From: Aureimonas sp. Leaf324
GTDB lineage: Bacteria > Pseudomonadota > Alphaproteobacteria > Rhizobiales > Rhizobiaceae
Length of the DNA: 64,000 bases
Assembly (NCBI RefSeq): GCF_001423245.1
Contig: NZ_LMOH01000001.1
Coordinates: 154,563-218,562, forward strand
Direction of reading: 5' to 3'
Shown here: positions 55,495 through 64,000 of the stretch, in pieces
How positions within the stretch are numbered: position 1 is the first letter of the stretch
Layout of the letters: the number at the start of each line of letters is the position of its first letter
Position numbers and translations under genes: made by a program
The notes under the pieces: generated by a model
The model's database searches: none
What the model was told of the DNA's origin: nothing
The model's input: the letters and a program-made list of their open reading frames with translations, nothing else

Positions 55495-55811
55495 TGTATC
55501 CTTCCAGGCACCGGGCGGCGACAAGGCTCGGGTTTCGCGCGCGAAATTACCCGTGCGCCCCCGCGCCGTCGAGCCTGCCCGGACAGGTTCGCGCAACGCT
55601 CGCTGCCGGCGCGGACGGGCTGCAACATTCGCACTTTGTCGCAAGCACTCGTGTCGGCCGCTTGTTGCGAAATGGGCGGTTTCATGGTTGAAGCGCAGGA
55701 GGCACCTGCACATTAGCGGCATTCGAGTTTTGCGGCCCCAAGAGCCCCGATCCGATCCGCAACCAGAGCGCAGACCGTGGGACGTAAAGCCTGCCACGAG
55801 GGAGAGCATTC
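55495..55811. promoter_or_regulatory. Divergent promoter region between ialB and ctaC
   Basis: No gene is seen in these 317 bases. It must hold the promoters for the IalB-family gene and for the cytochrome oxidase cluster. Inverted hexamers TCGCAA (55639-55644) and TTGCGA (55665-55670) sit near its middle, which could be a regulator site or chance. GAGGGAGAG (about 55798-55806) is the ctaC ribosome site. No convincing sigma-70 -35/-10 pair stands out. Confidence 0.5.
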
Positions 55812-58378
<2,567 letters not shown>

Positions 58379-58396
58379 CCGGCGGCTTCGAAGATC

Positions 58397-58418
58397 GATC
58401 CCGGCTCCGGCCGGGATC
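58397..58418 (+). other. Intercistronic hairpin between ctaD and ctaB
   Basis: GATCCCGGC (58397-58405) pairs perfectly with GCCGGGATC (58410-58418) around a 4-base TCCG loop. No T-tract follows. Lying between highly expressed structural and lower-expressed assembly genes, it may stabilise the upstream mRNA or reduce read-through. Confidence 0.45.
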
Positions 58419-58492
58419 ACCCGTCTGAACGCCCGGCTTGGCGCCGCGCCCCGTGTGCGGGCACTGCATCGACCGGGCGGACTGCAAGAGGC

Positions 58493-59443
58493 ATGACGTT
58501 GAGCGCCATCGATTTTCCCGCCGTCAGCGAAGCTCGTCCCGGCATCAGCCTGGCGGAGCCGGGCGACTACTTCGCCCTTCTGAAGCCGCGCGTCATGTCG
58601 CTCGTGGTGCTGACCGCCGCGACCGGCTTGCTCGCTGCGCCCGGCGCGCTGAACCCCGTGCTTGCCTTCGTCTCGCTCCTCGCCATCGCGCTCGGCGCCG
58701 GCGCGTCCGGCGCTCTCAACATGTGGTACGATCGAGACATCGATCGCATCATGACGCGCACCGCCGGGCGCCCGATCCCGTCGGGTCGCATCGCGCCCGA
58801 GAACGCCTTGTCCTTCGGCCTGGCGCTCTCGATCTTTTCGGTGATGCTGCTGGGGCTGGCCGCGAACTGGTTCGCCGCCGCCTTCCTCGCCTTCACCATC
58901 GCCTTCTACGCCGTGGTCTACACGATGTGGCTGAAGCGCTCGACGGCGCAGAACATCGTCATCGGCGGCGCGGCGGGTTCGTTCCCCCCGATGGTCGCCT
59001 GGGCGGCCGTGACCGGTGGCGTCTCCTGGGAGGGCTTCGTCCTCTTCCTCATCATCTTCCTGTGGACGCCACCGCATTTCTGGGCGCTCGCTCTCTTCAA
59101 GATGAAGGATTACGGCGCGGCCGGCATCCCGATGCTGCCGAATGTCGCCGGCGAGCGCTCCACCCGCCGCCATATCTTCGCCTACTCGCTGATCCTGGCG
59201 CCGATCGGCGTCCTGCCCGCCGTCATGGGCTTCGCCAGCCTAGCCTACGGGCTCATCGCCGCGGCTCTCGGGCTGACCTTCCTGCGCCTCGCCTACAACG
59301 TCCTGCGGATGGAAGACGGTGACGCGACGATGGCGCCGGCCAAGAAGCTGTTCGCCTTCTCGATCTTCTACCTCTTCGCCCTGTTTGCCTGGCTTCTCGT
59401 CGAGGGCTTCCTCGTTCACGGCTGGATGACCCATGTCGCCTGA
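58493..59443 (+). CDS. ctaB: Protoheme IX farnesyltransferase (heme O synthase) CtaB
   Basis: A 316-residue UbiA-superfamily membrane enzyme that adds a farnesyl group to heme b, giving heme O, the precursor of heme A for this oxidase. It has about nine helices, the first aspartate motif in [23 protein letters not shown], the [11 protein letters not shown] region and the second motif [26 protein letters not shown] lies just before the ATG. The 3' end overlaps the small coxF gene by 11 bases. Confidence 0.95.
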   Translation: MTLSAIDFPAVSEARPGISLAEPGDYFALLKPRVMSLVVLTAATGLLAAPGALNPVLAFVSLLAIALGAGASGALNMWYDRDIDRIMTRTAGRPIPSGRIAPENALSFGLALSIFSVMLLGLAANWFAAAFLAFTIAFYAVVYTMWLKRSTAQNIVIGGAAGSFPPMVAWAAVTGGVSWEGFVLFLIIFLWTPPHFWALALFKMKDYGAAGIPMLPNVAGERSTRRHIFAYSLILAPIGVLPAVMGFASLAYGLIAAALGLTFLRLAYNVLRMEDGDATMAPAKKLFAFSIFYLFALFAWLLVEGFLVHGWMTHVA

Positions 59444-59588
59444 GCCGAGGGACGAACTCGTGCAACTGACCCCGGCCGAGCAGCGGGCGCGTCGTCGGCG
59501 GTCCGTCGCGATCGGTCTGGTGTTGGCGGGGCTCGTCGTGCTCTTCTACGTCGTCAGCCTGTTTCGCATCGGAGGAGGGCTCGGATGA
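59433..59588 (+). CDS. coxF: CoxF-like small membrane protein
   Basis: A 51-residue protein beginning [23 protein letters not shown], followed by one membrane helix (about 25-44, [19 protein letters not shown]) and a short RIGGG tail. The position between ctaB and ctaG, the overlaps on both sides (11 bases with ctaB, ATGA with ctaG) and the basic-helix layout match the small CoxF-type proteins of alphaproteobacterial cox clusters. Its role is uncertain; it probably helps oxidase assembly or tunes the CtaG level through translational coupling. Confidence 0.75.
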   Translation: MSPEPRDELVQLTPAEQRARRRRSVAIGLVLAGLVVLFYVVSLFRIGGGLG

Positions 59589-60193
59589 CCGCCACACCCC
59601 GACGCACGCCGGCCGAAGCCGCGCGTCATGCACGCACCATCGCGCTCGGCTGCGGCCTCTTCGTTTTCGGCATGGTTGGGGCGGCCTACGCGTCCGTCCC
59701 GCTCTACAAGCTGTTCTGCCAGGTCACCGGCTACGGCGGCACCACGCAGCGCGCTGAAACAGCCTCGAGCACGGTCGTCGAACGGCCTGTCACGGTCCGC
59801 TTCGATGCCAACGCCTCCGGCCATGTGCCTTGGTCGTTCCAGCCGGTCGAACGGCAGATCACGCTGAACCTCGGCGAGACGCGGCAGACCGCGTACCGGG
59901 TGCGCAACAACTCGGACGCGCCGGTCACCGCGCAGGCGACATTCAACGTCACGCCGCTGACGGCCGGCATCTACTTCAACAAGGTACAGTGCTTCTGCTT
60001 CACCGAACAGACGCTGAAGCCGGGCGAGGAGGTCGACATGCCGGTCGTCTTCTTCGTCGATCCGGCCATCCAGGACGATCCGGACCTCAAGGAGGTTCCA
60101 ACCATCACCCTGTCCTATACGTTCTTCCCGGTGGCCGACCCGAAGACGCCGGTTGCCTCTGCGAAGAACGAGGGGGCGGCTCAGGGGCTTTAG
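59585..60193 (+). CDS. ctaG: Cytochrome c oxidase assembly protein CtaG (Cox11 type)
   Basis: A 202-residue membrane-anchored copper chaperone that delivers copper to the CuB site of CtaD. One N-terminal helix (about 17-38) is followed by SVPLYKLFCQVTGYGG, a periplasmic immunoglobulin-like domain and the copper motif NKVQCFCFTEQTLKPGEEVDMPV (in part; the CFCF cysteines). The start overlaps the coxF stop (ATGA) with GGAGGA upstream. Confidence 0.94.
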   Translation: MTATPRRTPAEAARHARTIALGCGLFVFGMVGAAYASVPLYKLFCQVTGYGGTTQRAETASSTVVERPVTVRFDANASGHVPWSFQPVERQITLNLGETRQTAYRVRNNSDAPVTAQATFNVTPLTAGIYFNKVQCFCFTEQTLKPGEEVDMPVVFFVDPAIQDDPDLKEVPTITLSYTFFPVADPKTPVASAKNEGAAQGL

Positions 60194-60304
60194 ACTTCGT
60201 GGCATCGTCGTCGGGGGACGGCGAGGCCGGCGACAACAGGACTTCGACATCCAGCCGCATCGGCCGCCCATGGGCGGGGCCATGCGGGACAAGCGGGACG
60301 GACC

Positions 60305-61180
60305 ATGGCTGACACGCATATCAAGCATCACGACTACCACGTCATCGAGCCCAGCCCGTGGCCGTTCGTCGCCTCCGTCGGCGCATTCTTCATGCTGTTC
60401 GGCGCGGTCGGCCTGTTCCGCTGGGTCGCGGCAACGCCGTTCAACGTCTTCGGTATGAACCTCGCGACGCCGTGGATCTTCGCGTTCGGCCTCGCGATCG
60501 TCCTTTATACGATGTTTGCCTGGTGGTCCGACGCCATCAAGGAGAGCCACGAGGGGTACCATACGCCGGTCGTGTCGATGCATCTTCGCTACGGCATGAT
60601 CATGTTCATCGCCTCCGAGGTGATGTTCTTCGTCGCCTGGTTCTGGGCCTTCTTCGACGCCAGCCTGTTCCCGCACGAGGCCGTGCAGGCGGCCCGCGTT
60701 CAGGCGCTGGGCGGACAGTGGCCGCCGGTCGGGATCGAGGTGATCGATCCGCTGCACCTGCCGCTGTTCAACACGATCACGCTGCTCCTGTCGGGCACCA
60801 CCGCCACCTGGGCCCACCATGCGATGCTGGAGAACGACCGCAAGTCGCTGATCACCGGCCTCGCACTGACCGTCGGTCTCGGCGCGATCTTCTCCTACGT
60901 CCAGTTCTATGAATATGCCCACGCCCCGTTCGCCTTCTCCGGGTCGATCTACGGCGCGACGTTCTTCATGGCGACGGGCTTCCACGGCTTCCACGTGTTC
61001 GTCGGCGTGATCTTCCTCGCCGTCTGCCTGCTTCGCGCCATTCGCGGCCACTTCACCCCGGCCAAGCATTTCGGCTTCGAGGCGGCGGCCTGGTACTGGC
61101 ACTTCGTCGACGTCGTGTGGCTTTTCCTCTTCTTCGCCGTCTACGTCTGGGGCGGCTGGGGCGCCGAGATCCACGGCTGA
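60305..61180 (+). CDS. ctaE: Cytochrome c oxidase subunit III CtaE
   Basis: A 291-residue seven-helix subunit that stabilises the catalytic core. The N-terminus KHHDYHVIEPSPWPFVAS, the GMIMFIASEVMFFVAWFWAFFDASLFP region, the HHAMLEN segment and the C-terminal GFHGFHVFVGVIFLAVCLLR and AAWYWHFVDVVWLFLFFAVYVWG are all conserved. A 111-base spacer separates it from ctaG, and a strong terminator follows the stop. Confidence 0.96.
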   Translation: MADTHIKHHDYHVIEPSPWPFVASVGAFFMLFGAVGLFRWVAATPFNVFGMNLATPWIFAFGLAIVLYTMFAWWSDAIKESHEGYHTPVVSMHLRYGMIMFIASEVMFFVAWFWAFFDASLFPHEAVQAARVQALGGQWPPVGIEVIDPLHLPLFNTITLLLSGTTATWAHHAMLENDRKSLITGLALTVGLGAIFSYVQFYEYAHAPFAFSGSIYGATFFMATGFHGFHVFVGVIFLAVCLLRAIRGHFTPAKHFGFEAAAWYWHFVDVVWLFLFFAVYVWGGWGAEIHG

Positions 61181-61205
61181 GCCGCCGACATTTCACGAGC
61201 GACAG

Positions 61206-61232
61206 AAGCGGCCGTCACCCGGCCGCTTTTTT
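61206..61232 (+). terminator. Rho-independent terminator after ctaE
   Basis: AAGCGGCCG (61206-61214) pairs with CGGCCGCTT (61220-61228) around TCACC, with a run of six Ts at 61227-61232. It would stop or reduce transcription between the oxidase genes and SURF1. Confidence 0.82.
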
Positions 61233-61255
61233 CGTTCAGACGACAGCCTATCGAA

Positions 61256-62062
61256 ATGGACGATCCAGCCATGGATACGACGCAAGCCGCGGAAAGCGAC
61301 GCGCACGAAGGTCGACCGCTGACGCGCGCGCGGATCGCGGCCATCCTGATCATCGGGTTCGCCGCGCTCGGTGTCCTCGTGTCGCTGGGCGCGTGGCAGG
61401 TGGAGCGGTTGCGATGGAAGGAGGGCCTGATCGCCACGATCGACGCCCGCATCCATGCCCCCCCGATCGACGTTGCCGAGGTCGCCCGGCGGGCCGCGGG
61501 CGGCGAGGACATCGACTACGTCCCTGTCGAGGCGAAGGGGCGTTTCCTGTATGACGGGGAGCGATACTTCCTCGCGACCCGCGAAGGGGCGGCCGGATGG
61601 CATGTGCTGACCCCGATGCAGCTTGCGGACAATGCCGTGGTCTTCGTCAACCGGGGGTTCGTACCATACGAGAGCAAGGATCCGGCGACGCGGGCGGCGG
61701 GCAATGCGCCCGGCAACACGGCGATCACCGGGCTCGCCCGGACGGCGCCCACCGAGAAGCCGAACATGTTCGTGCCGGACAACGACCCAGCCCAGAACGC
61801 GTTCTTCTGGCGCAGCGTGCCGGACATGGCCGAGGGGCTCTCCTTGCCGGCCGGGATCCGGTTGCTGCCGTTCCTGATCGATGCCGGGCCCGGCCAGGTG
61901 TCGCCGGATGCCCCGATCGGCGGGACGACCGTGATCGAGATCCCGAACAGTCACCTCGCATATGCCATCACCTGGTTCAGCCTGGCGGCAGCGCTGGCCG
62001 TGATCCTCGGCATGTTCCTCCTGCACCTGCGGAGGCGTGGCCGGGTGGCGTCCGAGGGTTGA
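61256..62062 (+). CDS. SURF1 family cytochrome oxidase assembly protein
   Basis: A 268-residue membrane protein with one helix near each end (about 27-46 and 233-256) and a periplasmic domain, the usual SURF1 layout. Conserved pieces are LGAWQVERLRWKEGLIATIDAR, YVPVEAKGRFLYDGE, GWHVLTPM, VFVNRGFVP and NSHLAYAITWFSLAAAL. It helps insert heme A into subunit I. A second in-frame ATG at 61271 is also possible. It follows a terminator, so it may depend on read-through or its own promoter. Confidence 0.92.
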   Translation: MDDPAMDTTQAAESDAHEGRPLTRARIAAILIIGFAALGVLVSLGAWQVERLRWKEGLIATIDARIHAPPIDVAEVARRAAGGEDIDYVPVEAKGRFLYDGERYFLATREGAAGWHVLTPMQLADNAVVFVNRGFVPYESKDPATRAAGNAPGNTAITGLARTAPTEKPNMFVPDNDPAQNAFFWRSVPDMAEGLSLPAGIRLLPFLIDAGPGQVSPDAPIGGTTVIEIPNSHLAYAITWFSLAAALAVILGMFLLHLRRRGRVASEG

Positions 62063-62110
62063 CAGGACGGGGCCCGATCCCTTCATTCGCGCCGAACAGA
62101 CCCGGAGACG

Positions 62111-63142
62111 ATGTTGACTGCGATCGAGGACAAGCCGCCTCTCACGATCCGCCTGTGCGAGCCGCGCGGCTTCTGCGCCGGTGTCGACCGGGCGATTCAG
62201 ATCGTCGTCCTGGCACTGAAGCGCTACGGCGCGCCGGTCTACGTTCGGCATGAGATCGTTCACAACAAGTACGTCGTCGACGGGCTGCGCCAGATGGGGG
62301 CCGTCTTCGTCAAGGAACTCGACGCCATTCCCGACGACGGTCAGCCGGTCGTCTTCTCCGCGCACGGGGTTCCGAAGTCGGTGCCCGCCGAGGCCGAACG
62401 CCGCGAACTTCTCTATCTCGATGCCACCTGTCCGCTGGTCTCCAAGGTCCACAAGCAGGCGATGCGCCACATGCGGCTCGGACGACAGGTGCTGCTGATC
62501 GGTCACCGCGGCCACCCGGAGGTCGTCGGCACGATGGGCCAGCTTCCCGACGGTGCGGTGACGCTGATCGAGACCGAGGAGGACGTCGCGGCCTACGCTC
62601 CCGCCGATCCCGCCGCGCTCGGCTTCGTCACACAGACGACGCTTTCCGTCGAGGATACGGCCGGCATCATCGAAGCCTTGCAGAGCAAATTTCCCGAGAT
62701 GCAGGCGCCTTCGTCGGAATCGATCTGCTATGCCACGACCAACCGACAGGATGCGGTGAAGGCGTCCGCCGCCGGAGCCGACCTATTCCTTATCGTCGGG
62801 GCGCCGAATTCCTCGAATTCGCGCCGTCTGGTGGAAGTCGCCGAACGGGCCGGGGCGAAGCGCGCACTGCTGGTGCAGGGTAAGAAGGACGTTCCCGTCG
62901 AGACGATCGCGCCGGGCTCGATCATCGGCATGTCGGCCGGCGCGTCGGCGCCGGAAGTGCTGACCGATGAGATCATCGCCGCCCTTCGCGATCGGTTCGA
63001 CGTGCGGATCGAACTGGTGCAGACCGCAGTCGAAAACGAGAACTTCCCCGTCATGCGCTCGTTGCGGGACGTTCCATTGACGGCCGCCGACATGGCGTTC
63101 GTCAATGGCGACCGTCCGTTGCCCGCCGTCCGGCAGGTCTGA
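62111..63142 (+). CDS. ispH: 4-hydroxy-3-methylbut-2-enyl diphosphate reductase IspH
   Basis: A 343-residue iron-sulfur enzyme, the last step of the MEP pathway, giving IPP and DMAPP. The three cluster cysteines lie in [13 protein letters not shown] (C22), [12 protein letters not shown] and [31 protein letters not shown] and the [11 protein letters not shown] loop are also present. CGGAG precedes the ATG at 62111. The SURF1-ispH-thrB order is typical of Rhizobiales. Confidence 0.96.
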   Translation: MLTAIEDKPPLTIRLCEPRGFCAGVDRAIQIVVLALKRYGAPVYVRHEIVHNKYVVDGLRQMGAVFVKELDAIPDDGQPVVFSAHGVPKSVPAEAERRELLYLDATCPLVSKVHKQAMRHMRLGRQVLLIGHRGHPEVVGTMGQLPDGAVTLIETEEDVAAYAPADPAALGFVTQTTLSVEDTAGIIEALQSKFPEMQAPSSESICYATTNRQDAVKASAAGADLFLIVGAPNSSNSRRLVEVAERAGAKRALLVQGKKDVPVETIAPGSIIGMSAGASAPEVLTDEIIAALRDRFDVRIELVQTAVENENFPVMRSLRDVPLTAADMAFVNGDRPLPAVRQV

Positions 63143-63143
63143 C

Positions 63144-64000
63144 ATGGCCGTCTATACCGAAGTCGCCGAGGGCGATCTCGCCGCCTTCCTGTCGCGTTAC
63201 GACGTGGGCCGGCTCCTCAGCTACAAGGGTATCGCCGAGGGGGTCGAGAACTCCAACTTCCTCGTGCGCACCGAGGGCGGCACCTACATCCTGACGCTTT
63301 ACGAGAAGCGCGTCGATCGCAACGATCTGCCGTTCTTCATCGGGCTGCTACAGCATCTGGCCGCTTGCGGCTTGTCCTGCCCCCTGCCTGTCGAGCCACG
63401 CGACGGCGGAACACTCGGGGAACTCGCAGGCCGCCCCGCCGCACTCTTCACGTTCCTCGAAGGCATGTGGACGCGGCGGCCGACCGCCGAGCATTGCCGC
63501 GATGTCGGACGGGCCCTGGCCGACCTCCATGCGAAATCGGCGGACTTCGCGCTGCATCGCCCGAACGCCTTGTCGGTGTCGGGCTGGCGTCCGCTGTTCG
63601 AGGGATGCGGCGAGGGGGCCGATCGGGTCGCCGATGGCCTGCGTGAGGAAATCGCAATGGAACTCGCCGATCTCGAGGCGAGATGGCCGTCGAACCTGCC
63701 GCGCGGTGTGATCCATGCCGATCTCTTTCCGGACAACGTGTTCTTCCTGTCCGGAGAGCTCTCGGGCCTGATCGACTTCTACTTCGCCTGCAACGATATC
63801 CTCGCCTACGACCTCGCCATCTGCCTCTGCGCCTGGTGTTTCGAGGTCGACGGCGCGTTCAACGTGACGAAGGGTCGGGCGATGATCGAGGGCTATGACG
63901 CGGTGCGTCCGCTCACCAATGAGGAGCTCGACGCTCTTCCGCTTCTGGCTCGCGGCGCGGCCCTCCGCTTCCTGCTCACTCGCCTGTATGATTGGATCCA
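63144..64000 (+). CDS. thrB: Homoserine kinase ThrB (aminoglycoside-phosphotransferase fold), 3' end missing
   Basis: The open frame begins at ATG 63144, one base after the ispH stop, and runs off the window. The visible ~285 residues show the type II homoserine kinase pattern: [22 protein letters not shown] (in part), [42 protein letters not shown], the catalytic loop [13 protein letters not shown] and the Mg-binding [10 protein letters not shown]. It phosphorylates homoserine on the path to threonine. Family members are about 320 residues, so only a short piece is missing. Confidence 0.93.
   Translation, partial: MAVYTEVAEGDLAAFLSRYDVGRLLSYKGIAEGVENSNFLVRTEGGTYILTLYEKRVDRNDLPFFIGLLQHLAACGLSCPLPVEPRDGGTLGELAGRPAALFTFLEGMWTRRPTAEHCRDVGRALADLHAKSADFALHRPNALSVSGWRPLFEGCGEGADRVADGLREEIAMELADLEARWPSNLPRGVIHADLFPDNVFFLSGELSGLIDFYFACNDILAYDLAICLCAWCFEVDGAFNVTKGRAMIEGYDAVRPLTNEELDALPLLARGAALRFLLTRLYDWI

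Noticed and set aside
55639-55670. Inverted TCGCAA/TTGCGA hexamers as an oxygen-responsive regulator site for ctaC
   Set aside because: The arms are only 6 bases with a 20-base spacer and do not match an FNR/FixK-type box; chance is a sufficient explanation.

Overview
The window is a GC-rich (roughly two-thirds G+C), almost fully coding chromosomal segment of an alphaproteobacterium, most likely of the order Hyphomicrobiales (Rhizobiales). Three gene orders support this: tldD - IalB-family gene divergent from ctaC-ctaD-ctaB-coxF-ctaG-ctaE-SURF1-ispH-thrB; the block fabI - histidine phosphatase - DUF1344 - aroC next to dnaJ - lipoprotein - pdxH; and a TPP riboswitch driving thiOSGE. There is also a GguA/GguB-like sugar transporter. 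The genus cannot be fixed from the sequence alone. I see no insertion sequence, prophage, CRISPR array, rRNA or tRNA gene.

Layout. 1-2334: end of a monosaccharide ABC transporter operon (ATPase truncated by the window edge, then permease) closed by a clear terminator. 2412-5001: a DUF2218 protein and a YbaL-type cation/proton antiporter. 5005-7759: TPP riboswitch and thiO-thiS-thiG-thiE, without thiC. 7806-10833: a GntR/UTRA regulator preceded by two identical 12-base direct repeats, then an unrecognised membrane coiled-coil protein paired with a ClpP-like membrane-anchored protease. 10838-15058: lipase-like hydrolase, secreted RNase T2, Dabb protein, EttA. 15149-18331: HWE histidine kinase with an overlapping single-domain response regulator, a DedA protein and a MOSC protein. 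18339-21274: DUF2293 and TrmO on the minus strand, divergent from a SahR-like regulator and metF across a near-perfect 20-bp palindrome. 21301-24323: a 28-residue membrane peptide gene, a fold-III PLP decarboxylase, DUF4112 and a YpfJ-type metallopeptidase. 24375-34016: glyS without an adjacent glyQ, a secreted GH25 muramidase, Sua5/TsaC, an FAD-linked oxidase, DUF6101, ubiA and purD.

34008-42369 is a fatty-acid beta-oxidation block: fadE, thiolase and FadB/FadJ-type protein joined by ATGA overlaps, then a second acyl-CoA dehydrogenase and a crotonase. A perfect palindrome (two 10-base arms) stands before the second operon, and a partial copy of it overlaps the purD stop just before fadE, so the two operons are probably co-regulated. 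42366-49346, minus strand: aroC, a histone-deacetylase-family gene, xseB, dxs, tlyA, a TrmA/RlmD-type RNA methyltransferase and DedA. 49538-55494: DUF1344, phosphatase, fabI, DnaJ protein, lipoprotein, pdxH, tldD and an IalB-family protein. 55812-64000: the aa3 cytochrome oxidase biogenesis cluster (structural subunits I-III, heme O synthase, CoxF, Cox11-type copper chaperone, SURF1), then ispH and a truncated thrB.

Most of the window is core metabolism. The parts least explained by known annotation are the 8689-10833 gene pair, the small membrane peptide at 21301-21387, the leader before the decarboxylase, and the operator-like repeats before the GntR, SahR, DUF6101 and fatty-acid operons.
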